Below are positions 52,805 to 61,496 of a stretch of DNA of 64,000 bases, one piece after another (the stretch's first letter is position 1; each line of letters begins with the position of its first letter). The position numbers and the translations under genes were made by a program. The notes beneath the pieces were generated by a model. That model did no database searches. It worked only from the letters and a program-made list of their open reading frames with translations, and had not been told where the DNA came from. The stretch spans positions 1-64,000 of the forward strand of contig JAKSPJ010000008.1 in the NCBI GenBank assembly GCA_024404915.1. The letters run 5' to 3'. The DNA is from Oscillospiraceae bacterium (GTDB lineage: Bacteria > Bacillota > Clostridia > Oscillospirales > Ruminococcaceae).

Positions 52805-53878
52805 ATGAAGATAAAAGGAATACTCGCCGGAACAGCAATGCTGGTGACAGCCGGCGTAATGCTTGCAGCACTGCAGCGATTGTTTCAGCCCAAATATATG
52901 TCCGATGTTGTGGAAGGCAATCTTATAGCAGATTACTATAACAGCGGTATGAATCATCAGGTGCTGTTTGTGGGTGACTGCGAGGTATATGAGAATTTTT
53001 CTCCTGTAACTTTGTGGGAGGAATACGGCATCTCATCCTATATCCGTGGTTCTGCGCAGCAGCTGATCTGGCAGTCATATTATCTGCTGGAGGATACACT
53101 GCGGTACGAGAAGCCGGATGTGGTGATTTTTAACGTGCTTTCTATGAAATATGGAGAGCCGCAGAATGAAGCATATAACCGTATGTCCATTGAAGGCATG
53201 CGGTGGTCCAAATCCAAGATTGATAATATCAAGGCATCCATGACAGAGGAGGAATCCTTCCTCTCTTATGTCTTTCCCATTTTGCGGTATCATTCCCGCT
53301 GGAGTGAACTGACAGAAGAAGATTTCCGGTATTATTTTGATGTGGAACCCAATTTCTTCGGCGGCTACTATATGCGTGCAGATGTGAAACCGGCAGAAAA
53401 TGTGCCCACCGCAAGACCGCTGACAGATTATGCGTTCTCTGAAAACAGCTGGAACTACCTGGAAAAAATGATGCAGCTTTGTGCAGAGAATCACATTAAG
53501 CTCATATTAATCAAGGCACCTTCTCTGTATCCTTTCTGGTATGATCAGTGGGATCAGCAGATAGAGGAATTCGCTGAGCAGTATCATTTGCCCTATATCA
53601 ATTTCCTGGATGAGAATATGCTGGAGCAAACAGGAATTGATTTTGCAGAAGATACCTATGACGGCGGCCTGCATATGAATGTGTACGGCGCAGAGAAGCT
53701 GTCATGCTGGATGGGAGATTATCTGGTGAACCGACAGGGTGTCAGAAGTCACTCAGATAATCAGAAGCTTGCAGAGGAATGGTCAGAAATCAGTGAACGC
53801 TATTATGCGGAGCTGAACCGACAGTTGGAAAATCTTGAACTCTACGGCAATGTGCGGGGAGAACAAGAGGAAGAATAA
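52805..53878 (+). CDS. DltD-like SGNH-type surface acyltransferase
   Basis: The protein has 357 residues. One N-terminal anchor helix (LAGTAMLVTAGVMLAALQ) precedes an SGNH/GDSL-like domain. The nucleophile block reads VLFVGDCEVYENF, with Cys59 where a GDS Ser is expected. The later blocks are SYIRGSAQQLIWQSYY, VVIFNVLSMKY, and the Asp286-x3-His290 pair in DGGLHMNVYGAEKL. It would finish transfer from the MBOAT protein to a wall or membrane polymer. The Cys suggests a thioester intermediate or a family-specific variant. It starts 12 bases after the MBOAT gene. Confidence 0.82.
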   Translation: MKIKGILAGTAMLVTAGVMLAALQRLFQPKYMSDVVEGNLIADYYNSGMNHQVLFVGDCEVYENFSPVTLWEEYGISSYIRGSAQQLIWQSYYLLEDTLRYEKPDVVIFNVLSMKYGEPQNEAYNRMSIEGMRWSKSKIDNIKASMTEEESFLSYVFPILRYHSRWSELTEEDFRYYFDVEPNFFGGYYMRADVKPAENVPTARPLTDYAFSENSWNYLEKMMQLCAENHIKLILIKAPSLYPFWYDQWDQQIEEFAEQYHLPYINFLDENMLEQTGIDFAEDTYDGGLHMNVYGAEKLSCWMGDYLVNRQGVRSHSDNQKLAEEWSEISERYYAELNRQLENLELYGNVRGEQEEE

Positions 53879-53941
53879 AGTATGACATATGCGGCAATGA
53901 CTGAACAGAAGAATGCCGCAGAAAAAGAAAGGAAGATTCCA

Positions 53942-54577
53942 ATGAATAAGAAAAATATTTTTGCAATCGCAATGGCAGCAATGATGCTTTCCGCTTTGGC
54001 AGCCTGCGGAGAAGAGCCGTCTTCAGAGACAGCCGCTGATACACAGGTTACAGAGACAAGTGCAGTTTCCCAGGAGGATGCCGCAGAGACAGAAACTCCG
54101 GACGCAGCACCTTCTGAGACACCTGATGATGAGACTCCGGATATTATGGGCACAGATACAGAATCCGGTGCCATCACTTTCGACTATATTGTTAACGGTA
54201 CAACCATCGTCTGCGGTGATGTGGCACAGCCTGTATTGGATGCACTGGGTACACCGGATTCCACATTTGATGCGCCATCCTGTGCTTTTGAGGGTACAAG
54301 CTATTACTATAGCTACGGCGGTATGCAGGTGGTCACCTATCCCGATGAGAATGATCAGACATTGAACCGCATCTATGAGGTTGACCTGAACGATGACACA
54401 GTCGCAACAAATGAGGGCATTCATGTTGGAAACACCTATGACGATGTGATTGCAGCATACGGTACACCTGACCAGGAAGCACCGGCCTGCCTGACATATA
54501 AGACAGAGGGCAAGGCAGTACAGTTCTTCCTTGAGGGCGACGAGGTTACAACTATTATTTATACTGTTGTAATTTGA
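53942..54577 (+). CDS. Lipoprotein with repeated C-terminal modules
   Basis: The protein has 211 residues. A lipoprotein signal peptide (KKNIFAIAMAAMMLSALAAC, lipobox LAAC) is followed by an acidic, Thr/Glu/Pro-rich spacer. The C-terminal 140 residues hold two similar units (VLDALGTPDSTFDAPSCAFEGTSYYYSY and VIAAYGTPDQEAPACLTYKTEGKAVQFF), as seen in many clostridial surface lipoproteins. GAAAGGAAG precedes the ATG at 53942. It follows the SGNH gene by 63 bases and may belong to the same operon. Confidence 0.82.
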   Translation: MNKKNIFAIAMAAMMLSALAACGEEPSSETAADTQVTETSAVSQEDAAETETPDAAPSETPDDETPDIMGTDTESGAITFDYIVNGTTIVCGDVAQPVLDALGTPDSTFDAPSCAFEGTSYYYSYGGMQVVTYPDENDQTLNRIYEVDLNDDTVATNEGIHVGNTYDDVIAAYGTPDQEAPACLTYKTEGKAVQFFLEGDEVTTIIYTVVI

Positions 54578-54690
54578 TGATACAGATGCATTGAAACGGC
54601 ACACTGCATATCGATTCAGACAGTTGAAAAAGAGAAACGTCTGAGCCTGTATTGTGTGGGAGTGCCAAAGAGAAAAAAGGGGTATTTGTC

Positions 54691-55527
54691 ATGGCACTTT
54701 TCAAGAAAGATACAAATGAAGATAAAATTAAGTTCCGGTTCAAAGACCGTGTGGAACGTGCAGAATTCAGAGGAAGAGGTATGACGGAGCTGGAAATGCC
54801 GGATACGATTATGGTAGTCGGCGAAAGCGGATTCCGTGAATGCCGCAAGCTTTCCCGTGTGAAGATTTCTAATAACGCATGTGAGATTGGCGCATATGCC
54901 TTCAAAGACTGTGACATGCTGGAAAATGTCGTTATGCCGGGAGAAATGCGTTATCCGGATGGCTCAAACGGCATGATTGGTATTGGCTGTTTTGAGGGCT
55001 GCGGTCTGCTTCGTGAAATCACCATTCCGGATGGTGTGCGTGTGATCGGAGCAAATGCGTTTCATAACTGCGCTGCACTGGAGTCTGTCACACTTCCGAA
55101 ATCAGTGCAGGCCATCCGAAGCGGTGCGTTTGCCGGCTGCGCAAGACTGCGTAATCTTCATGCACCGGGTGTGCCGGAGCTGATTGCCTTCGATGCGTTT
55201 CGTGATACACCCTATCAGGATATCATTGCAGAACGCCGCAGACCGGTTTTGACAATCATGCATAAGTCCACTTACACACTGCCGCAGCTGTATCAGTTTG
55301 CAGCTTCTCCCCATCTGATTGGTACAGAGCAGGTGGATGGCGACATGAGCATCATGCTGGATGCTGTGGAGCCGACTCGCATCTGCTTCCGTATTACCCA
55401 GTATAAGCATGCCGGCGGAAGACACGTAGTACTTTCCAATACGCCTACAAGCTTATTCTATGAGGAATATGACTGCAAGGGAAGAACCGGTACACAGAAG
55501 GAAGAAATCCTGGCTTCCTATCGGTAA
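54691..55527 (+). CDS. Leucine-rich-repeat (BspA-type) protein
   Basis: The protein has 278 residues. Residues 25-180 contain BspA/LRR_5-type repeats: LEMPDTIMVVGESGFRECRKLSRVKI, ACEIGAYAFKDCDMLENVVM, REITIPDGVRVIGANAFHNCAALESVTLP, and VQAIRSGAFAGCARLRNL. The last 90 residues form a separate domain (RPVLTIMHKSTYTLPQLYQF). There is no signal peptide, so it appears cytoplasmic, which is unusual for BspA proteins. GGGG lies before the ATG at 54691. A terminator follows. Confidence 0.85.
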   Translation: MALFKKDTNEDKIKFRFKDRVERAEFRGRGMTELEMPDTIMVVGESGFRECRKLSRVKISNNACEIGAYAFKDCDMLENVVMPGEMRYPDGSNGMIGIGCFEGCGLLREITIPDGVRVIGANAFHNCAALESVTLPKSVQAIRSGAFAGCARLRNLHAPGVPELIAFDAFRDTPYQDIIAERRRPVLTIMHKSTYTLPQLYQFAASPHLIGTEQVDGDMSIMLDAVEPTRICFRITQYKHAGGRHVVLSNTPTSLFYEEYDCKGRTGTQKEEILASYR

Positions 55528-55539
55528 TCAAGATATCTG

Positions 55540-55574
55540 AAAAATCTCCGTTCAGTTTTTGAACGGAGATTTTT
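55540..55574 (+). terminator. Intrinsic terminator
   Basis: AAAAATCTCCGTTCA (55540-55554) pairs with its exact complement at 55560-55574, ending in TTTTT. Confidence 0.92.
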
Positions 55575-55588
55575 AGAAAGGTGAGAAT

Positions 55589-56071
55589 ATGGCAAAACAG
55601 CAGAAAACAAATGCAATGAGAATTCTGGAACAGAAAAAACTGCCCCATCGCATCAATTATTATGACTGTGAAGAATTTACAGATGCCGTTCAGATTGCAA
55701 AAATGCTTGGACAAGACCCGGAGCAGACCTTCAAAACCCTGATGTGTGTTGGGAAAAGCGGTGCGTACTACGCCTTTGTGATGCAGGGAACAGCAGAAAT
55801 GGATTTGAAGAAAGCAGCAGCTGCTGCCGGTGAAAAAGCGGTTCAGCTTCTGCCAGTCAAGGAGATTCTTGCGGTAACAGGCTATATCCGCGGCGGCTGT
55901 ACATCCATTGGCATGAAAAAAGAGTATCCTGTTTTCCTGGATGAAATGGCACAGCTTTACGATGAAATCATTGTCAGCGGCGGAAAGCTCGGCACACAAA
56001 TTTTCATTGCCCCGGAGGATTTGCTGGCAGCTACAAATGGCAAATATGCAGATTTACAATTCACAGCATAA
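55589..56071 (+). CDS. ybaK: Cys-tRNA(Pro) deacylase YbaK
   Basis: YbaK removes cysteine wrongly attached to tRNA-Pro. The 160-residue protein shows KTNAMRILEQKKLPHRINYYD, DAVQIAKMLGQDPEQTFKTLMCVGKSGAYYAFVM (the family's conserved Lys), and YIRGGCTSIGMKKEYPVFLDE, as in the YbaK/EbsC group. It lies right behind a terminator with AAAGGTG before the ATG. A second terminator follows at once, so it is probably expressed on its own or by read-through. Confidence 0.93.
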   Translation: MAKQQKTNAMRILEQKKLPHRINYYDCEEFTDAVQIAKMLGQDPEQTFKTLMCVGKSGAYYAFVMQGTAEMDLKKAAAAAGEKAVQLLPVKEILAVTGYIRGGCTSIGMKKEYPVFLDEMAQLYDEIIVSGGKLGTQIFIAPEDLLAATNGKYADLQFTA

Positions 56072-56073
56072 TA

Positions 56074-56106
56074 AACACCGCACAGGAATCAATCCTGTGC
56101 GGTGTT
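56074..56106. terminator. Bidirectional terminator
   Basis: AACACCGCACAGGA (56074-56087) pairs with 56093-56106. It lies between ybaK (+) and the sortase operon (-); the U-runs are short. Confidence 0.75.
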
Positions 56107-56110
56107 CTGT

Positions 56111-57010
56111 TTAGTGTCTTGCTTCATTGATTGTCTGCTTATTCATTCGCTTATTGCGCAGAATGCCAAACAGTGCATACAAAATAATACTGCTGAGAAT
56201 ACCGATGACAGATATGATAATAATATGCTGTGTCACCATATTCAGATAGCCCGTAACTGCCGCAAAGGTCTGGTCCTGCTTCAGTGCAAAACGGTCAAAC
56301 CAATTGGAGCTCTTTACATAGGCGGAAGGAATCAGTGTAATGAAGGAGCCTACAAGAGCTGCAGTGGCACTCCAGTAGAAGCAGTATTCATATTCTTCAC
56401 TATTGATGCCGTATAAAACAAACAGCATCAGCAGAATTGCCAGAATGCATGCCAGCAGGCCAATCACAATCCAGTTGGTGAAGGGCTTGATTTTGTCAAG
56501 ATAATGGTACTGATTCAGTTTGCGGAATTGAAATACATCACATTCTGATAGAATGAGGCTTTCTGCGTTTTGAATGGATTCCCTGAGTGCTGTTTTGAAT
56601 GTTTCATCCTGAGGAATATTGTTGGTTTCAGCATATTCGATAAAGAACTTTTCAACATTGGTTTCCAAAATGGAAAAATCGGGTGCAGCATCAGGGTTTG
56701 CACGTTCATTGCGAATGTAGGAGAAACCATTCTCAATAGAATCAGAAATCAAGGGACGCAGTTTGGCAGGTGAGATTTCATTTTCAAATATACTGGCAGG
56801 AATGCCGGTTGTATTTTCCATTGTGTTGAATTGGTCTGTCAGAGAAGCAGATACTTTTTCCGGAAGCTGTTTTGCTTCTACCAGTGAAAGAATGTGGTTG
56901 CTGTTCAGCGCATAAAACTGGACAATTGCGGCAGCAATCAGGCCGATAATGAGAAAGGTCATCAGAAGTGTGACAAACACACTGCCGATATACACAAGTC
57001 TTTTTTTCAT
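56111..57010 (-). CDS. Membrane protein of the sortase operon, unknown
   Basis: The protein has 299 residues with one helix at the N-terminus (IGSVFVTLLMTFLIIGLIAAAIVQ), an extracellular part of about 130 residues (SNHILSLVEAKQLPEKVSASLTDQF ...), and three helices at the C-terminus (WIVIGLLACILAILLMLFVLYG; a second; IIIISVIGILSSIILYALFG). I do not recognise the family. AAGGAGG precedes the ATG at 57010. It is the last gene of the unit and starts 16 bases after the sortase gene, so a helper or chaperone role in surface-protein display is possible. Confidence 0.7.
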   Translation of the reverse strand: MKKRLVYIGSVFVTLLMTFLIIGLIAAAIVQFYALNSNHILSLVEAKQLPEKVSASLTDQFNTMENTTGIPASIFENEISPAKLRPLISDSIENGFSYIRNERANPDAAPDFSILETNVEKFFIEYAETNNIPQDETFKTALRESIQNAESLILSECDVFQFRKLNQYHYLDKIKPFTNWIVIGLLACILAILLMLFVLYGINSEEYEYCFYWSATAALVGSFITLIPSAYVKSSNWFDRFALKQDQTFAAVTGYLNMVTQHIIIISVIGILSSIILYALFGILRNKRMNKQTINEARH

Positions 57011-57026
57011 GTGAGCATCCTCCTTC

Positions 57027-57722
57027 TCAGTTTGGCGCATAGAACTTCATGCTGACCGGTTCACACTGAACGCCGATTCTCTGATTCGGTGAACCGATTA
57101 CCTGAGGCTGACAGGTATAAAGCGTCAAAAGTGTCTGGTCAGATGCAGTCAGATACCGTTTGTCATTTTTGTCGAAGGCAATCAGATTCTTGACTTTGTA
57201 GGTGAAGTTGCCATAATCTGTATACAGAATGATTTCATCATCTTTCTTCAGATCTGACAGATTGGCGAAATAGGTGTTAACGTGGGCATCAATGACGGTA
57301 TTGCCTGCTTCGCCGATAATGGGGGACTGTGTGGACTGACAGGCGCCTCGTTCCAGCAGTTCCTTATTCACGCCGTAAAAGACACCGCAGGTCAGCTGAA
57401 TGGACTCAGCAGAGAGAACCGCATACTGTTCGCCGAATGTGGGGTAGGTGATTTTTCCGTCTGAAAAGGTTTGTCCATCCCCGTTGTCAGTCTTGATATC
57501 CTTTTCAATGATGTTCAGACCATCTGAGACATCTGTAAGCTTGTGGTTGTCTAAGAAAATCAGATTCAGAAAAGGCTGTACCATATGAACAGGTGTGAAA
57601 ATATATGCCATGATACAGATGCCCAGTGCCAGCATCAGTACCAGCGGCGGCGTAAAATAGTATACAAGATTGCGGTGTTTTTTCTTCTTTTTGACCTTTG
57701 ATTTCGGTTTGAATTTAGCCAT
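57027..57722 (-). CDS. Sortase family transpeptidase
   Basis: The 231-residue protein has a basic N-terminus (KPKSKVKKKKKHR), one anchor helix (YYFTPPLVLMLALGICIMAYI) and a sortase barrel. The catalytic set is His147 in VIDAHVNTYF, Cys204 in TLYTCQPQ and Arg215 in NQRIGVQC. The TLxTC motif is standard; DAH replaces the usual GH before the His. It joins surface proteins to the wall or to each other through a C-terminal signal. Its two upstream neighbours are surface proteins with C-terminal anchor helices and are the likely substrates. The gene overlaps the preceding one by 8 bases. Confidence 0.88.
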   Translation of the reverse strand: MAKFKPKSKVKKKKKHRNLVYYFTPPLVLMLALGICIMAYIFTPVHMVQPFLNLIFLDNHKLTDVSDGLNIIEKDIKTDNGDGQTFSDGKITYPTFGEQYAVLSAESIQLTCGVFYGVNKELLERGACQSTQSPIIGEAGNTVIDAHVNTYFANLSDLKKDDEIILYTDYGNFTYKVKNLIAFDKNDKRYLTASDQTLLTLYTCQPQVIGSPNQRIGVQCEPVSMKFYAPN

Positions 57723-58509
57723 TTGTATCCTCCTTCTGACCTTTGCCCAGCAGATAAATTCCGCTGCAGGCGGTAAGAATCATGCAAAGACTGCCTAAAA
57801 ACAGGTATGTGGTATCCCATCCCGTGGCATCCACAGTGAATCCCAGTGAGGAAGAGTCAATCAGTTCGCCGTCCTGATTCCGGATAGAGAGCTGCAGGTC
57901 ATCCGCATTGATTTTATCAATCGAGACACTCAGGCCGAGCTGACTGCCAAAATCCACCATGCCGGCGGCGATTTCCGTTTTTTGCTCATTGGGCAGCTGC
58001 TTCAGAATGCTGCGGCGCTGTTCCGGTGTCAGTGTTGCAATGAATGCGACACGTTCATCGTAGGGCAGACTGTCGATATAAGCACGCATTTCCTCCAGTG
58101 TCATCTGGTCAAAGGGCTTTTCCGGCGTGACAGACGGCTCAGTGGTTTCGCTGTTCGCAGGCGGAGAAGACGGATTGTCGGATTCTGTCTGAAGATCGTA
58201 ATAGTCAATAATATCCTGGGAATCAATGCCGAAGAACTCTGCAATCACATTGACAACATAGGTAATGCCGTACCTGTGAATCAGCTGTACCCATTCCTGG
58301 AAAGTATGGTATTCTGTGCCCATGTACATGCCAATATTGTCGTGCTCGGTATTTTCGTACTGTACCTTTGCATCGGTAATCATGCCGGCGGTACAGCCCA
58401 CATCCTGCATTGCCTGGTACACATCCTCCACAGATGCCGCAGAAGCATGGAGTGTGCCGAAGGGCAGAAATGTGATTACGGCTGCCGCTGCAAGCATTCT
58501 GCGTTTCAT
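57715..58509 (-). CDS. Surface protein B with C-terminal anchor, likely sortase substrate
   Basis: The 264-residue protein has a signal peptide (MLAAAAVITFLPFGTLHASA), an N-terminal domain starting SVEDVYQAMQDVG, a Pro/Ser/Thr linker, a helical repeat (MTLEEMRAYIDSLPYDERVAFIATLTPEQRRSILKQL), and a beta domain. It ends IDSSSLGFTVDATGWDTTYLFLGSLCMIL, a helix and a short charged tail. It is a paralogue of the protein at 58506 across its whole length. No LPxTG is present; TGWDTT sits where a sorting motif would be. The start overlaps the previous gene by 4 bases. Confidence 0.8.
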   Translation of the reverse strand: MKRRMLAAAAVITFLPFGTLHASAASVEDVYQAMQDVGCTAGMITDAKVQYENTEHDNIGMYMGTEYHTFQEWVQLIHRYGITYVVNVIAEFFGIDSQDIIDYYDLQTESDNPSSPPANSETTEPSVTPEKPFDQMTLEEMRAYIDSLPYDERVAFIATLTPEQRRSILKQLPNEQKTEIAAGMVDFGSQLGLSVSIDKINADDLQLSIRNQDGELIDSSSLGFTVDATGWDTTYLFLGSLCMILTACSGIYLLGKGQKEDTNG

Positions 58510-59360
58510 GAAATACCCTCCGCATCTGTTTCCTTCTCCGCTTTCACAGGCATAAAAAGAATGCCGCCGGCTGCACCGAGAATCAGAAGCAGACTGCCAA
58601 AAAACGGCAGCGTGGTATCCCAGCCTGTATCATCTACCGAGGAACCTACAGAGGAACTGTCAATCAGTGTGCCGGATTCGTTGCGGATGGAATAGTTGAT
58701 GCCGTTGCCGTTCAGCTGGTCAATGGTAATATGCATGCCAAGCTGTTCGCCCAGGGAAACAAAACCATTGGCGATATTTGCCTGACTGCTGGTACTCATC
58801 TGCTTGATGATGCTGTTTCTGTCGGGAACGGACAGGGATGCCAGAAATTCTGCACGTTCATTTTCGGGCAGGGAAGCAACATAGTCCTGCTTTTCTGTCA
58901 GAGTCATATTGATAAAAGGTTTTTTGGTCTGTTCAGAGAACGTGGGTGCCGTTGTCACGACGGTAACGGTGGTTCCGGTTGTGCCGGAAGGTCTGGAGGC
59001 CTGCTGGGGGGCAGTGGTGGTGATTTCCCGTTTGGTGGAAAGCTGTGCCTTGATGGCTTCACCCGGAACATCGAACTGCTTTCCGACTTCCTCCCAGATG
59101 TCATCTTCATACAATTCTACCAAATCAGCCCAGACGTCATAGGGATAATAGGTGTTATTAATCTGCATGCCTTCACTGTCATGAGGAATGGTCTGATACT
59201 GGTTCTTTGCTTCCTGTACCATGGATTCCGGCAGACCGATCCGGCGCATTGCTGCATACACATCTTCCACAGTGCCGGATGCACCTGCATGAATGGTAAA
59301 TGCGGCACAGCTTGCCAGCATTGTACCAACAGACAAAAACAAGCTGATTTTCTTATTCAT
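58506..59360 (-). CDS. Surface protein A with C-terminal anchor, likely sortase substrate
   Basis: The 284-residue protein has a signal peptide (KKISLFLSVGTMLASCAAFTIHAGA), a domain starting TVEDVYAAMRRIGLPESMV, a Thr/Pro-rich linker (TTTAPQQASRPSGTTGTTVTVV in part), the helical repeat (MTLTEKQDYVASLPENERAEFLASLSVPDRNSIIKQM), and a C-terminal beta domain. It ends IDSSSVGSSVDDTGWDTTLPFFGSLLLIL, a helix and an acidic tail. It shares order and motifs with surface protein B. AAAGGATGAG precedes the ATG at 59360, and a promoter lies at 59430-59402. It is the first gene of the sortase operon. Confidence 0.8.
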   Translation of the reverse strand: MNKKISLFLSVGTMLASCAAFTIHAGASGTVEDVYAAMRRIGLPESMVQEAKNQYQTIPHDSEGMQINNTYYPYDVWADLVELYEDDIWEEVGKQFDVPGEAIKAQLSTKREITTTAPQQASRPSGTTGTTVTVVTTAPTFSEQTKKPFINMTLTEKQDYVASLPENERAEFLASLSVPDRNSIIKQMSTSSQANIANGFVSLGEQLGMHITIDQLNGNGINYSIRNESGTLIDSSSVGSSVDDTGWDTTLPFFGSLLLILGAAGGILFMPVKAEKETDAEGIS

Positions 59361-59401
59361 AAAACTCATCCTTTCTGTATGCGTTTGGCTAATCAAATTC
59401 T

Positions 59402-59430
59402 ATTATACCATATTATAGAAGAAAATGCAA
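59402..59430 (-). promoter_or_regulatory. Promoter of the sortase operon
   Basis: Minus strand TTGCAT (59430-59425), 17 bases, TATAAT (59407-59402). Confidence 0.85.
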
Positions 59431-59578
59431 GGTATCCTTGCTTTCAAACATGAAGATTTCTTAAAGGATTCCCGGAAAAGCCGGGCATTCAGGCGAAAAA
59501 AGTGCCATAACTCTATGACATATTCCGCATATTTCGCAATATATGGTTTTTTTTCATTGAAATATCATACGTTTTCTC

Positions 59579-59607
59579 TTGACAATCCATTCCTTTTGCG
59601 GTATAAT
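59579..59607 (+). promoter_or_regulatory. Full-consensus promoter for pckG
   Basis: TTGACA (59579-59584), 17 bases, TATAAT (59602-59607). The preceding 150 bases contain only a small CCCGG/CCGGG hairpin near 59470. Confidence 0.92.
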
Positions 59608-59655
59608 TAACATAGGGAAAAAGGTTTCCCGAAATATACTTAGGAGGTCTGCACT

Positions 59656-61491
59656 ATGTCTTTGACAAAGAACCCGAATGTTAATCAGTGGGTTGAAGAA
59701 ATGATTGCACTCTGTAAGCCGGATCAGGTCGTCTGGATCGACGGCTCCAAGGAACAGCTGGATCAGCTGACTGCAGAGGTCACTGCTCTGCCGGATGGTA
59801 ATCCGGACAAGCTGTATCGCATGAACGAGGAAAAGTATCCTGGCTGTCTCTATCACCGTACTCGTCCGAATGACGTTGCCCGTGTTGAGGACAGAACCTT
59901 TATCTGCTCCCGTAAGCAGGAGGATGCAGGTCCTACCAACAACTGGATGGATCCGAAGGAAATGTACGCAAAGCTGACACCGCTGTATGACGGTGTTATG
60001 AAGGGCAGAACCATGTATGTTATTCCGTACAGCATGGGCCCCATCGGTTCTCCGCTGGCAAAGGTCGGCGTTGAGGTGACCGACTCCATCTACGTTGTTC
60101 TGAACATGAACATCATGACCCGTATGGGCACCAAGGCTTTCGAGAACCTGGGCGATACTTCCAACGACTTCGTTCGCGGTCTGCACTCCAAGGCAGATGT
60201 AAACCCGGACAACCGTTACATCGTTCAGTTCCCGGAGGATAACACAATCTGGTCTATCAATTCTGCATACGGCGGCAACGTTCTGCTGGGCAAGAAGTGC
60301 TTCGCTCTGCGTATCGCTTCCTATCAGGCAAAGAACGAAGGCTGGATGGCAGAGCACATGCTGATTCTGGGTCTCCAGAAGCCGGACGGCGATACCAAGT
60401 ACATCTGTGCTGCATTCCCGTCTGCATGCGGCAAGACCAACCTGGCTATGCTGATTCCGCCGGAGGGCTATCGTACTGCCGGCTACAAGATCTTCACTGT
60501 CGGTGACGATATCGCATGGCTGAAGCCGGGCCCGGATGGCAGATTGTATGCAATCAATCCGGAATATGGCTTCTTCGGTGTTGCTCCCGGCACAAACGAG
60601 CACTCCAACTACAACGCACTGGCATCTACCATGAAGAACGCAATCTTCACCAACGTTGCTATCAACAATGCTGACAATACTCCGTGGTGGGAATCTCTCT
60701 CCAAGGAGCCGCCTGTGGATGCAACAGAGTGGAAGGGCGCAAAGGTAAATGGTCCTGAGTACTGCGCACAGCTGGACGCAAACGGCAAGAAGATGACACT
60801 TGCTCATCCGAACAGCCGCTTCACTGCACCGGCTGAGAACTGCCCGTGCATCTCTCCTGAATTCAATAACCCGCAGGGTGTGCCGATTTCCGCTATTATC
60901 TTTGGCGGCAGACGTGCTTCCACCACTCCGCTGGTATATCAGTCCTTCGACTGGACACACGGTACCTACATGGGTTCTGCTGTTTCCTCTGAGACAACTG
61001 CAGCTGCTACAGGTGCTGTTGGTGTTCTCCGTCACGACCCGATGGCTATGAAACCGTTCATCGGTTACAACGTCGGCGACTACTGGGCACACTGGCTGGA
61101 GATGGGCGAGAAGCTTGGCGACAAGGCTCCGAAGATCTTCAATGTTAACTGGTTCAAGAAGGACGCTGAGGGTCACTTCATGTGGCCGGGCTTTGGCGAC
61201 AACATGAGAGTTCTTGACTGGATTGTTAAGCGCTGCGAAGGTGCTGTTGATGCTGATGAAACCGCAATCGGTTACCTGCCGAAGCCGGAGGATATCAACA
61301 TTGCAGGTCTGGAAGACGAGGTTACTCCTGACACCATGAAGGCTCTTGTTGCTGTTGACAAGGATCTCTGGAAGAAGGAAATCGTCGAGATGCGCAGATA
61401 CTATGATGAGGACATCAAGGCAAAGGGCGGCAAGATTCCGCAGGCTCTGTACGATGTACTCGACAAGATTGAAGCAAATCTGAACAAATAA
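59656..61491 (+). CDS. pckG: Phosphoenolpyruvate carboxykinase (GTP)
   Basis: This enzyme interconverts oxaloacetate and PEP with GTP/GDP; in anaerobes it often works toward oxaloacetate for succinate production. The 611-residue protein matches the GTP class: YHRTRPNDVARVEDRTFICS, PYSMGPIGSPLAKVGVE, the kinase loop FPSACGKTNLAML, FTVGDDIAWL with metal-binding Asp, and GVPISAIIFGGRR. The AGGAGG site and the full-consensus promoter suggest high expression. Codon use is clearly biased to C-ending codons (AAC, TAC, ATC) compared with neighbours, another sign of high expression. Confidence 0.97.
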   Translation: MSLTKNPNVNQWVEEMIALCKPDQVVWIDGSKEQLDQLTAEVTALPDGNPDKLYRMNEEKYPGCLYHRTRPNDVARVEDRTFICSRKQEDAGPTNNWMDPKEMYAKLTPLYDGVMKGRTMYVIPYSMGPIGSPLAKVGVEVTDSIYVVLNMNIMTRMGTKAFENLGDTSNDFVRGLHSKADVNPDNRYIVQFPEDNTIWSINSAYGGNVLLGKKCFALRIASYQAKNEGWMAEHMLILGLQKPDGDTKYICAAFPSACGKTNLAMLIPPEGYRTAGYKIFTVGDDIAWLKPGPDGRLYAINPEYGFFGVAPGTNEHSNYNALASTMKNAIFTNVAINNADNTPWWESLSKEPPVDATEWKGAKVNGPEYCAQLDANGKKMTLAHPNSRFTAPAENCPCISPEFNNPQGVPISAIIFGGRRASTTPLVYQSFDWTHGTYMGSAVSSETTAAATGAVGVLRHDPMAMKPFIGYNVGDYWAHWLEMGEKLGDKAPKIFNVNWFKKDAEGHFMWPGFGDNMRVLDWIVKRCEGAVDADETAIGYLPKPEDINIAGLEDEVTPDTMKALVAVDKDLWKKEIVEMRRYYDEDIKAKGGKIPQALYDVLDKIEANLNK

Positions 61492-61496
61492 GCATA

